From: Bidens hawaiensis
Lineage: Eukaryota; Streptophyta; Magnoliopsida; Asterales; Asteraceae
Direction: 5' to 3'
Length of the DNA stretch: 64,000 nucleotides
Assembly: GCA_021521415.1 (NCBI GenBank)
Contig: JAIQDT010007366.1
Coordinates: 44,013 to 108,012, forward strand
Shown: positions 33,659 to 44,653 of the stretch, piece after piece
Numbering within the stretch: position 1 is the first letter of the stretch
How the letters are laid out: each line of letters opens with the position of its first letter
Program-made: the position numbers and the translations under genes
Notes under the pieces: model-generated
Told to the model about the DNA's origin: nothing
Database searches by the model: none
The model's input: only the letters and a program-made list of their open reading frames with translations

Positions 33659-34967
33659 ATTGGATACAGCCTCTAGTAGTAAAATAAATAATAACATAAT
33701 CGATTGTCAAAATGAACAGTTAGGAGAATATAAACAAGAAATTTTAATAGATAAGAAAAAGCTTAAGCAAATACAACATGAAAATTTTTCGTTATCAAAC
33801 TATTCAGGATTTAAATTGAATACTTTACAAAGATTATGAATAAAACCTAGAGATCATCATTTATATTATGGATTAAACATTCAAGAAAGGGCTCTAGATA
33901 TTAATATAACATCCAATAAAGTTATGATACCTTTATTATCTAAAAATGATATTCAAGAAAAAATACAAAAGGTAAGACCAGAAATAAGAAATACTTTAGG
34001 ATGGGTTCACGTTGGAGCCATCCAAATAATAATAAAATCCACATTTAAAGAAGGTATAGATACTCCTATAGAATTAGCAATCATGGACAATAGGATCCAA
34101 AATAGAGAAGAAGCGTGTCTTGGAATATTAAGAGGAAATTTACAATATGGAAAACTTAAATTTAATATTTATCCAAGAATTTCCTATCATATTCAAGACA
34201 AGGATTTTGATAAAACGTTAAGTTTATTACAAGATTTTAAAAGAAAAGATTTCTTTAAACAACAAAACAGGCCATATTCTATTACATATGCTATCTCTTA
34301 TTCAATATCGAATACTCATCATTCCGATTGTTTTAGTATAAAAGACACAATAGATTTTCCTTTTTTATTTAATGATGTGTGTCAGATACAAACGCCTACC
34401 TTACCTAAAATAGAAGAAATAGATTCAAGACCATTAAGTCTTGATTTACAAGATAAACCGTTATTATTATCTAATAATGTTTCTTCTAGATTATCATTTT
34501 CTAATAAAAGTGTAATTAGTCACCATTTAATAAGAGATACAAATTCTAATAGATTCTCTGACATAATTAAAGCAAAAGAAGATACTATAAAAAATTACAA
34601 AATACAAGGAGAATACTTTAATGGAAATAAATATTCTCATGTAAACATTTTAATAGATACAGGTGCAAATGGAAACTATATAAATTTCAAACTTTGTAAG
34701 AATTTACAAAAATATCCATTAGACGAACCTCACCAGTATACTAATTTTAATGGTGAACTACATGAGATTAATGAAGCTGTGGAAACTATGATAAAATTTG
34801 AAGATGAAAAAATTCCATTAAGATTACTAATAAGTAATGAGGATGAAAACGACACATTAGAAATTATGTTAGGATTGACATTTTTAGAAAATGTTAAACC
34901 ATATCAGATAACCTCCTACGGGTTAAAAATAACACGATATGATAAACTAATATATATACCAAAATGA
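33651..34967 (+). pseudogene. Caulimovirid movement protein with fused retropepsin-like domain, module 1
   Basis: 438 codons with one premature stop: TGA at 33837-33839 where modules 2 and 3 have GGA. The central part has the 30K-superfamily core (LGWVHVGAIQIIIKSTF, then ELAIMDNRI), as in viral cell-to-cell movement proteins. The C-terminal ~120 residues hold a second feature: ILIDTGANGNYINF followed about 70 residues later by EIMLGLTFLENV, the pattern of a retroviral-type aspartic protease. The stop codon overlaps the next ATG (ATGA at 34964-34967). Confidence 0.85.
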
Positions 34968-35512
34968 CAAGCTCTAGAAGTATTTATATTCCAATAGGAA
35001 TCACTTATAAAGATTATAAAGCCGAGTATTTCGCAGCTTACATAGATAGTGGTTCAGGATTAAGTATTTGTAAATCAGAATGCTTTCCAGAATAATACCA
35101 TGAGGATTTAACACCTTGTAATGGTATTAGTTTTTCTAAGGATATAGTCTCTTTAAGAAGAGGAATAAGAAATCCAATAATATTGTTAGGATCATATCTA
35201 GTTAAATGTCCTTCATTCTACTTTTATGATTCAGGATCAGACGTATTATTAGGAAGTGATTTTTTAGAAAGATTTAATAAGATAACTCTTGATATAATAG
35301 CATATCAAATAATATTAAAAACACCATGCCACCACTTAATAGTTGTTAAAAGAATAAAAAATACATACGGAAGAAAATTTCCAATTAATTTTACAAAATG
35401 CGTCAGCAAGCGTGGTGATATAGGCTACAAACCAAACCCAAAACTTGAAAAAGGAATCCCGATTTTACAATGTTACCCAGAAAAACCATTAGACAGGTGG
35501 AATTTATTATAG
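34964..35512 (+). pseudogene. 5' part of protease-RT ORF, module 1, broken
   Basis: Starts at the ATGA overlap. The aspartic protease active site is AYIDSGSGLSICKSE, with DVLLGSDFLERF as the second conserved block. A nonsense change (TAA at 35093-35095; other copies have GAA) interrupts it after 43 codons. Viral sequence ends at about 35494, before the RT. Confidence 0.85.
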
Positions 35513-36343
35513 AAAAATTTCATAAGAAAAATTTATTATATTCCGTTCTAAGAAAAATTTAACATTTAATATTAGGATGGGTTCACGAAAATAGACGTAA
35601 AATCTTAGATTTTAATAACTTTTTCTATAATTGGTTTTAAGATATAGATTTTAAATTTAAGGTTTTCTATAATTTATTCGAATATAATAAATTTCAACCC
35701 CAAATAACCTTTTCTTTTTATTCGTTCATGTTATCTATTTTCTTTTTCTTTTTCTTGAATCGAATATAAATTTAACATTTAATATAAAAATTTTCATGTT
35801 GTATTTGCTTAAGCTTTTTCTTATCTATTAAAATTTCTTGTTTATATTCTCCTATTAACAATAGGAGAATATAAACAATATGAAGCTTTTTCATATTGTT
35901 AAATTTAACATTTATTATGAAAAAGAATGTACGAAAAATAGATAAGAAAAAGCTTAAGCAAATACAACATGAAAATTTTTCGATTTCATAAGAAAAATGT
36001 TAAATTTTTCTTATAAATTTCATATTAAATGAAATTTATTATAGAAAAATTTCATATAAATTTCATAAGAAAAATGTTAAATTTAACATTTCTTATGAAA
36101 AATTTCATAAGAAAAATTTCATAATAAATTTATATAATAAATTTAACATTTAATAGATAAGATGAACGGAATATAATAAATTTAACATCTCATTATGAAA
36201 AAGTTATTATCCAATACATTACTTATAATATGGTTTATAAAGATTAATTTCATAGTTTCCACAGCGGAAAAATGTTGGACAAACATTGTGTCCAACATAT
36301 TTAATGACGGTGTGCTTCTATTATGAACTACATGAGATGCATG
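35495..36343. other. Filler made of short rearranged viral pieces
   Basis: Fragments of 15-80 bp from several viral regions in both orientations. An inverted stretch of the movement protein start (about 35795-35855) is followed by direct copies of parts of it (35855-35980), with a TTAGGATGGGTTCACG scrap at about 35572-35588. Many AAATTT(A/C)ATAAGAAAAAT repeats and a bit of the non-viral segment (TTTAATGACGGTGTGCTT, 36299-36317) are also present. No coding function. Confidence 0.85.
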
Positions 36344-36562
36344 AACTTAGCATCTCTTTCATATCTTTCATTATTTCTTTTATAGACATCACCTGCCTAT
36401 CCATGTCTTCAATATGCTTATCCATTTTTTGGGCTATCTCATGATCTTCCATCTCTGGTTAAAAAATCTGCTAATACATTTTTATCAGATTTAATTATTT
36501 CTATATCAAAATTATATTCGGATATTAAAGTTTGCCATCTAATTAACCTTTTATACTCAGGT

Positions 36563-37405
36563 TTAGAGGGCAAATTGTTTTTTTATAAAAGCTTTTACTT
36601 GTGTATTATCAGTTCTTAGTAAAAATCTAACTGGTAATAGAAAATAATAAAGCTTTTGACAACTTTTTACAACTGCTAAAAGCTCTTTTTCGTTAATATG
36701 ATATCTTGTTTCAGTGTCACTAAAAGTGCCTGAACAGTATCTACAAATGCTTTCACCAACTTTTTTATTTTCGGAGTCATAGTCTATTTTTTTAAGTATC
36801 CCACTCCAATAATATTCTGAAGCATCTGTTTCTAATATCAAATCATCGTTTTCTTTAGGTAATTGTAATTTTGGTAAGTTCCTACAATATTCTTTTATAT
36901 TTTTCACTTGGTCTTCTAAGCTTTTATCAAAACTAAATATCTTATCTTTCTTTAATAGGTTTTGAAAAGGCTTTCTTATATCTGCGAGATTTTTAATAAA
37001 ATCTGAAGCATAATTCAATATACCAAGAAAACTTTGTACTTGCTTTTTATCTATTAATTTATTAGGAAAGGATATAATTTTTTCAAGAATATGGCTCTGG
37101 AGTTCTATTCCTTTACCATCTATTTTCATACCTAAAAAATCAATATTATCTTTTAGTAAGCTAGTTTTTCGTTCAGATAGGGCTAAACCATGTTTTATAC
37201 ATAAATCTATAAATATATCAAGATGTTTTAAATGATTATTGATATTATCAGATAATATTAAAATGTCATCAATATTTAAGATTATTAGTTCAAGTAAGTT
37301 ATTATCCATGAAATTTAAGATTATATCTAAGTTTAAGAAACTTATGAATTTTATAAACCACATATTATAACAAATATTTAATAAGTATGCAAAATTTAAA
37401 CACAT
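36563..37405 (-). pseudogene. Chimeric ORF: leader fused to C-terminal RT-RNase H
   Basis: 280-residue open frame. About 45 residues of translated leader join directly to IDDILILSDN of RT and continue through RNase H (LETDASEYYWSG). It ends early after KAFIKKQ because of a small change near 36580. It lacks the RT fingers and most of the palm, so catalysis by RT is excluded. Confidence 0.8.
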
Positions 37406-37973
37406 AGGGATTATTTTTAAGTGTAATTTTAAAATTATTAAGGCAAGTATTTATATCTCTGTTTCAAATTAATTATGAGAATTTTCCTTATAAGACCCAA
37501 GAGATTCAAATATTTAAAAGTATTTTAAAATTAAAAAGAACAAGGGTCCAACATGCTTCCGTACCTTTTTCCCGTTTTGACCAAGATATCGCCGGGTTAC
37601 ACCATGAGTCTTTTTACTAGGTTATTCCAGACCAAACCTAAGTAGCCTTAGGTAACTCCTCTCTGGCTCCTTCAGCAATATTCAGCTCAACCAGGTTTCG
37701 TTTCCTACTTCCGGTGTATGGTAAAAAGGAACAGTTCGTAGTTGGAGATTTCCTCTTTTTAAAAGAGAAATACTTCTAAATACGAAGAACACTCAAAGGT
37801 ATTATAAGGAAAGTGAAAGTTTTTATTTCATGATGGGTATTTTACAATGAAGATGTGAAAGAAAGTACATAAGTAAATACAAACACTCTTATTTTTAATA
37901 CATGAAAGCTTAAACACTCTTTTTTGAAATTTTGTTCCAGGCCCGATAATCTTCTTCTTCCTTCTTTTTCTTC

Positions 37974-37980
37974 TTATATA
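37974..37980 (-). promoter_or_regulatory. Viral TATA box in the permuted copy
   Basis: Same CCTATATAAG box as at 27416-27422, with the same surroundings. Transcription would run leftward into the chimeric ORF at 36563-37405. Confidence 0.65.
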
Positions 37981-38280
37981 GGCCCCTTATCCCTTTAGAT
38001 AGACTTCACCACTTTGTCATCTATATCTTGTTTCCATGTGATATTCTTTTTCTTGAAATTCTCCATTGTCAGATCATTGAATTTGGTGTTGAGATTCCTC
38101 ATGGAAACTTGAACTTTGGCTTTTCTTTTCTCTTGCATCCATGTTCCCTATGGGAACTCTAACATTTGGATTTATATGATCCATGCATTCCAACTTTTGT
38201 ATGTATCTCATGAGAGTTTATCCATTATTTATTAAATCATTAATTTATGAAATCTTATTTTTATAAGATTAATTAAAATC

Positions 38281-38601
38281 TTAATCTTCAGATGATGTTT
38301 GACTCTCTTTAGGAGAATCAATAATCATATTGTCCTTTTTCTTAGAACAAGCCGGACAAACATTGTGTTGATGTTTTCTGGTTAAGCACAGTTTATATTG
38401 AGCTTGAGGACTTGATGCTATAACACCAGTATCCAAAAATCTGATTTTATCCTCTATATATTTTTTAGCTGCTGGAGGAGTTCTCATTACTGGAGCTATC
38501 ATAACAGAGGAATGCATCTTACTTCCTCCATAAGTTCTAAATTCTCTTTTAAAAGTATTTTCTAAAGTATAAAGAACTATCTTCATACCAAGTGCTCTTC
38601 T
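38281..38601 (-). pseudogene. C-terminal fragment of the TAV-position ORF
   Basis: About 105 codons ending in PKESQTSSED, with the Cys/His cluster intact. It begins abruptly at the filler boundary at 38601. Confidence 0.8.
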
Positions 38602-40066
38602 ATATTATAATACATTTGAAAATGAGATGTTAAGAACTTTTGTATTACAAGAGTTTGGCAATTATTATACATATTAAATATTTGTTATAATATGTGGTTT
38701 ATAAAATTCATAAGTTTCTTAAACTTAGATATAATCTTAAATTTCATGGATAATAACTTACTTGAACTATATTATAATACATTTGAAAGTGTAATTTTGG
38801 ATTACAAGAGTTTTATAATACATTACTTAAATATTTGTTATAATAGATACTCACTATATTATAATACATTTGAAAATGAGATGTTAAGAACTTTTGGATT
38901 ACAAGAGTTTGGCAATTATTATAATCTTAAATCGTTCATATTTTTCATATTGTTAAATTTAGATATAATATTTAACAGTTATTCAGGATTTAAATTAGAT
39001 ATAAATTTAAGATAAATTTAAATATAATCTTAAATTTCATTGATAATAACTTACTTGAACTATATTATAATACATTTGAAAGTGTAATTTTGGATTACAA
39101 GAGTTTTATAATAACTTACTTAAATATTTGTTATAATAGATACTCACTATATTATAATACATTTGAAAATGAGATGTTAAGAACTTTTGGATTACAAGAG
39201 TTTGGCAATTATTATACATATTATACAACATTTGATTCATTAATAATTAGTATACATCATTAATTTATTAATGCTTATTTAATCCATTAATTTAAGTACA
39301 TATATTTAGTTCATAAGGAACTTGTGTCACTTTGGATGTGTATTGTCATTGAAGGATTCGGCTAGGCCTTGTGAGGTTGTTAGTCGAATCCCAAGTCAAC
39401 CCAGGTTTTCGTCTCATCGTGTGTTACGTCAGAGAGTTCTGCTTTAGTGAAAAAATATGAACGATTTAAGATATAAATTTAACAATATGAAATTTAAGAG
39501 AATATAAACAAGAAATTTTAATAGATAAGAAAAAGCTTTTTCATACATTACTATTTAAGATGTAAAATCTTAAATTTCATATGAAGCTTTTTATTCGATT
39601 ATAAATTTATATGAAATTTTTCTTATGAAATTTTTCTTAAATTTTTCTTTTTAATATCTAAGAAAAATATATCTTAAATCGTTCCAATTATATCTAATTG
39701 GAACGATTAAATTTAAATTTAAAATTTTAAATTAATTTAATATATTATTTCTATATAACATCTAAATTATTAAAATACTAATTATTAAAATCTTAGATTT
39801 TAATAACTTCACTAAATTTAATAAACCTTAAATTTCATAAGGCAATACCCTTAAATTTCATAAGGGTATTGCCAGAGATTAATAAACCTTAAATTTCATA
39901 AGGCAATACCCTTCACTAATAACGAATACTAATTTAAATTAATATATGTAAAATCTAAGATATAGATGTTAACTTTTTAATATCTAAGAAAATTTATTAA
40001 TTTTCTTAATAAATAAACCTTAAATTTCATAAGGCAATACCCTTCACTAATTCCGAATACTATTAG
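38602..40066. other. Filler with local tandem duplications and host repeat piece
   Basis: A ~170-bp unit (CATGGATAATAACTTACTTG to GGCAATTATTAT, with TTTGAAAGTGTAATTTTGGA inside) occurs at about 38747-38925 and 39040-39215, with a partial copy at 38605-38665. It recurs at 41791-41966 and 52660-52835. A host-like stretch at 39290-39440 is the truncated counterpart of 42050-42195. The rest (39440-40066) is short viral scraps such as GGCAATACCCTT in both orientations. Confidence 0.75.
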
Positions 40067-41033
40067 GATGGGTTCACGTTGGAGCCATCCAAATAATAAT
40101 AAAATCCACATTTAAAGAAGGTATAGATACTCCTATAGAATTAGCAATCATGGACAATAGGATCCAAAATAGAGAAGAAGCGTGTCTTGGAATATTAAGA
40201 GGAAATTTACAATATGGAAAACTTAAATTTAATATTTATCCAAGAATTTCCTATCATATTCAAGACAAGGATTTTGATAAAACGTTAAGTTTATTACAAG
40301 ATTTTAAAAGAAAAGATTTCTTTAAACAACAAAACAGGCCATATTCTATTACATATGCTATCTCTTATTCAATATGAATACTCATCATTCCGAATGTTTT
40401 AGTATAAAAGACACAATAGATTTTCCTTTTTTATTTAATGATGTGTGTCAGATACAAACGCCTACCTTACCTAAAATAGAAGAAATAGATTCAAGACCAT
40501 TAAGTCTTGATTTACAAGATAAACCGTTATTATTATCTAATAATGTTTCTTCTAGATTATCATTTTCTAATAAAAGTGTAATTAGTCACCATTTAATAAG
40601 AGATACAAATTCTAATAGATTCTCTGACATAATTAAAGCAAAAGAAGATACTATAAAAAATTACAAAATACAAGGAGAATACTTTAATGGAAATAAATAT
40701 TCTCATGTAAACATTTTAATAGATACAGGTGCAAATGGAAACTATATAAATTTCAAACTTTGTAAGAATTTACAAAAATATCCATTAGACGAACCTCACC
40801 AGTATACTAATTTTAATGGTGAACTACATGAGATTAATGAAGCTGTGGAAACTATGATAAAATTTGGAGATGAAAAAATTCCATTAAGATTACTAATAAG
40901 TAATGAGGATGAAAACGACACATTAGAAATTATGTTAGGATTGACATTTTTAGAAAATGTTAAACCATATCAGATAACCTCCTACGGGTTAAAAATAACA
41001 CGATATGATAAACTAATATATATACCAAAATGA
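40067..41033 (+). pseudogene. Movement protein, 5'-truncated copy
   Basis: Begins inside the 30K core (GGATGGGTTCACG). A one-base loss at about 40375 (ATATGAATAC instead of ATATCGAATAC) shifts the frame. The downstream retropepsin-like part (ILIDTGANGNYINF) is intact and ends at the ATGA junction. It keeps the GTGTGT that modules 2 and 3 have lost. Confidence 0.8.
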
Positions 41034-41527
41034 CAAGCTCTAGAAGTATTTATATTCCAATAGGAATCACTTATAAAGATTATAAAGCCGAGTATTTCGC
41101 AGCTTACATAGATAGTGGTTCAGGATTAAGTATTTGTAAATCAGAATGCTTTCCAGAAGAATACCATGAGGATTTAACACCTTGTAATGGTATTAGTTTT
41201 TCTAAGGATATAGTCTCTTTAAGAAGAGGAATAAGAAATCCAATAATATTGTTAGGATCATATCTAGTTAAATGTCCTTCATTCTACTTTTATGATTCAC
41301 GATCAGACGTATTATTAGGAAGTGATTTTTTAGAAAGATTTAATAAGATAACTCTTGATATAATAGCATATCAAATAATATTAAAAACACCATGCCACCA
41401 CTTAATAGTTGTTAAAAGAATAAAAAATGCATACGGAAGAAAATTTCCAATTAATTTTACAAAACGCGTCAGCAAGCGTGGTGACGATGAATCGGTATTT
41501 TTCCATTCTAAGTATAAATTTTCATAA
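41030..41527 (+). pseudogene. Protease part of the protease-RT ORF, 3'-truncated
   Basis: 165 codons. The viral part ends at RVSKRGD (about 41484); the last residues come from filler. The active-site DSGSG and DVLLGSDF motifs are intact and there is no internal stop, unlike module 1. No RT follows. Confidence 0.8.
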
Positions 41528-41800
41528 GAAATTTATTATAAATGTTAAATTTAAATCGGTATTTTTCATAGAAAAATTTATTATAAATGTTAAATTTAAC
41601 ATTTAATACGATTTTTCTTTTTCATAATAAACAGAATTTAATATGAAGCTTTTTCTTGTTTCCATTGTTAAAATAATCGTTCATCTTAAATTTCATAAGA
41701 AAAATTTTCGTGCTTATATAATTGAAGCTTTTTCATATTGTTAAATTTAGATATAAATTTAAGATAAATTTAGATATAATCTTAAATTTCATGGATAATA
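41485..41800. other. AT-rich filler of viral scraps
   Basis: Short AAATTTATTATAAATGTTAAATTT-type pieces and MP-start fragments (GAAGCTTTTTC). A duplicate lies at about 52354-52670. Confidence 0.75.
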
Positions 41801-42049
41801 ACTTACTTGAACTATATTATAATACATTTGAAAGTGTAATTTTGGATTACAAGAGTTTTATAATAACTTACTTAAATATTTGTTATAATAGATACTCACT
41901 ATATTATAATACATTTGAAAATGAGATGTTAAGAACTTTTGGATTACAAGAGTTTGGCAATTATTATACATATTATACAACATTTGATTCATTAATAATT
42001 AGTATACATCATTAATTTATTAATGCTTATTTAATCCATTAATTTAAGT

Positions 42050-42420
42050 ACATATATTTAGTTCATAAGGAACTTGTGTCACTTTGGATGTGTATTGTCA
42101 TTGAAGGATTCGGCTAGGCCTTGTGAGGTTGTTAGTCGAATCCCAAGTCAACCCAGGTTTTCGTCTCATCGTGTGTTACGTCAGAGAGTTCTGCTTTTTT
42201 GGCGGCACAACGACTGTCAAATGGCAGTCGGTGATATGATTTCCCAAGGGGAACGTCCAAGCAAAATTCCAAACTTAGCGTGGGCCCGTTTAAAACAAAA
42301 TAATTTGGTTATAGTAAGGCAACAAGTCTCTTCAAACTAGAGAGTGTAGTGACTTAAACACAAAAAAGAACCTCGATTTTCAAAAAAGAAAACATGCTTT
42401 TTTAGGTAGTGGTTAGCTTG
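42050..42420 (+). repeat. Host-derived repeat segment
   Basis: A moderately GC segment (GTGTCACTTTGGATGTG, then CAGTCGGTGATATG) with an open frame at 42074-42340 that I do not recognise. Its 42199-42300 portion is related to 11850-11975 (minus strand). A duplicate lies at about 52919-53289, and the left part is truncated at 39290-39440. Confidence 0.6.
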
Positions 42421-42626
42421 GCTAACTAGGGATTCACTACACCCGACCGGATATGCATATAAGGTTGTGTGTAGTGGGCGCTAGTTTGGGCGATTTTTGG
42501 GCTAGAAGGGGCGCGAACACCGCCCCCCGGGCGATATGTGGGCGAAATGGGGCGAGGGCGGGGTTCTTTTGTCGCCGGATCTTCCTTTCTTTTTATTATT
42601 ATTATATTCTAATGTGTGTGGGTGAT

Positions 42627-42683
<57 letters not shown>

Positions 42684-42790
42684 TACTATTGTAGCCCCTA
42701 CACCATTACATCCCAAAAACAAATTCTCACCCCTTGCTAACTAGGCGCCACACGACGCAAAACGTCCTAATTTGTAGCCCCTCCACTACG
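42421..42790. mobile_element. GC-rich MITE-like insert with microsatellite
   Basis: A GC-rich block (42470-42590), a CA/TA microsatellite and a right block with CCTCCACTACGCAAAATG. GTGTAGTGGGCG on the left and the inverse of the right end (GCGTAGTGGAGGGG) form weak inverted termini. The 10-mer GCTAACTAGG is present at 42421-42430 and 42736-42745. Family not assigned. Confidence 0.4.
42627..42678. repeat. Compound CA/TA microsatellite, unit 1
   Basis: About 24 bp of (AC)n followed by about 28 bp of (AT)n. The copy in unit 2 (53496-53571) is longer in both parts. Confidence 0.9.
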
Positions 42791-43019
42791 CAAAATGTAT
42801 TTTTTTTCATATGATTTTAATAATTTAAATTATTAAAGCTATACATGTAACATATTAACAAATACTAAGTTTTTAGAAAATAGTTACATTTAGTAATCAT
42901 CAACTTAAGTGTTATGTTTCATGTCGTATCGTGTGGTTATCCATCTATTTTTATTATTACTTTTAAATGCGAGAAAACAATCTTAATAGGTTACGGGGTT
43001 TGGCCACCTTGACTACAGC

Positions 43020-43430
43020 CGTTACTCATGGGAGTTGGGTCCATCGTCAATCAGTTAGACGTGTACATAGTCCAGTTTATCTTCCATGACTTTCGCAACC
43101 AAAACCGGCCCTTAGTAGTATATCACCATGTGACATTGTGACCACACCTCCTTGTCTATTTGTTAGATTGAAGAGGTTTACTTGACCTTTTGTGAGAAGT
43201 TAACTTGAATTGTCTGCATAAACTAACAAAATATTACAAACAACTATCTCTAGGTAAAGTTCAAGTCTTGTTAGATCATAATTTGGGTAAAGAAGTTTTA
43301 GACAAGTGATTTATATATAATAAAAAGAAAAATGCACACCAAATAACTTATTATATACTAGCATATGATTTTTTACTAGTATTTTATCATATGCTTTCTT
43401 AAATAGTTTCAATCATATGCAAACACTAAT
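43020..43430 (-). repeat. Inverted copy of the non-viral segment, unit 1
   Basis: Reverse complement of 31100-31540 and 48030-48470 (GTTACTCATGGGAGTTGGGT onward). On its left it continues into other host DNA (CCACCTTGACTACAGCC) that is absent beside the direct copies. This suggests it represents the original flank of the integration. Confidence 0.8.
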
Positions 43431-44346
43431 TTCAAAATTACATGAATACATGTAATTTATTAAAATCGTATACATGAATACATGATTAAGTATACATGAA
43501 TTTAATATACATGAATACATGATTAAGTATATTAAGTTATTAAAATCGTATTCATGTATATTAAATTCATCGGCTAGAGCCCCCGCGAAAGAAATTTGCG
43601 TGGCTCTGATACCAATTTCAGAGGTACCAGCGGAAAAATAAGAACGATTTAAGATTATTAGTTCAAGTAAGTTATTATCCATGAAATTTAAGATTATATC
43701 TAAGTTTAAGAAACTTATGAATTTTATAAACCACATATTATAACAAATATTTAATAAGTATGCAAAATTTAAACACATAGGGATTATTTTTAAGTGTAAT
43801 TTTAAAATTATTAAGGCAAGTATTTATATCTCTGTTTCAAATTAATTATGAGAATTTTCCTTATAAGACCCAAGAGATTCAAATATTTAAAAGTATTTTA
43901 AAATTAAAAAGAACAAGGGTCCAACATGCTTCCGTACCTTTTTCCCGTTTTGACCAAGATATCGCCGGGTTACACCATGAGTCTTTTTACTAGGTTATTC
44001 CAGACCAAACCTAAGTAGCCTTAGGTAACTCCTCTCTGGCTCCTTCAGCAATATTCAGCTCAACCAGGTTTCGTTTCCTACTTCCGGTGTATGGTAAAAA
44101 GGAACAGTTCGTAGTTGGAGATTTCCTCTTTTTAAAAGAGAAATACTTCTAAATACGAAGAACACTCAAAGGTATTATAAGGAAAGTGAAAGTTTTTATT
44201 TCATGATGGGTATTTTACAATGAAGATGTGAAAGAAAGTACATAAGTAAATACAAACACTCTTATTTTTAATACATGAAAGCTTAAACACTCTTTTTTGA
44301 AATTTTGTTCCAGGCCCGATAATCTTCTTCTTCCTTCTTTTTCTTC

Positions 44347-44353
44347 TTATATA
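44347..44353 (-). promoter_or_regulatory. Viral TATA box, module 2
   Basis: Identical box and surroundings to module 1. Leftward transcription would cross the host segment and then read antisense through the movement/protease fragment at 40067-41527. Confidence 0.7.
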
Positions 44354-44653
44354 GGCCCCTTATCCCTTTAGATAGACTTCACCACTTTGTCATCTATATC
44401 TTGTTTCCATGTGATATTCTTTTTCTTGAAATTCTCCATTGTCAGATCATTGAATTTGGTGTTGAGATTCCTCATGGAAACTTGAACTTTGGCTTTTCTT
44501 TTCTCTTGCATCCATGTTCCCTATGGGAACTCTAACATTTGGATTTATATGATCCATGCATTCCAACTTTTGTATGTATCTCATGAGAGTTTATCCATTA
44601 TTTATTAAATCATTAATTTATGAAATCTTATTTTTATAAGATTAATTAAAATC

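Larger units (their letters stand above)
31747..35494 (+). mobile_element. Endogenous caulimovirid module 1, 5' half of genome
   Basis: Contiguous viral sequence from the leader (CATGGATAATAAC) through the primer site, ORFs A and B, coat protein, movement protein and the first part of the protease-RT ORF. It ends within the protease/RT linker, where filler starts. It is head-to-head with the minus-strand half and shares about 240-300 bp of protease-region sequence plus the leader/primer-site region with it, in inverse orientation. Confidence 0.92.
36344..38601 (-). mobile_element. Permuted, internally deleted caulimovirid copy
   Basis: Read on the minus strand the order is: C-terminal part of the TAV-position ORF (38601-38281), promoter and leader, a junction at about 37275 fusing the leader into RT just at the YIDD motif, the rest of RT-RNase H, then the N-terminal start of the TAV-position ORF (36452-36344). 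The TAV ORF is thus split across the two ends, as expected from a circle or concatemer opened inside that gene. Everything from the primer site to mid-RT is deleted. Confidence 0.85.

Noticed and set aside
43413..43778. 121-aa minus-strand ORF (also 54301-54666 and 26470-26847) as a separate gene
   Set aside because: It is viral leader plus the start of ORF A read through the primer site, ending in filler; discussed as a property of ORF A instead.
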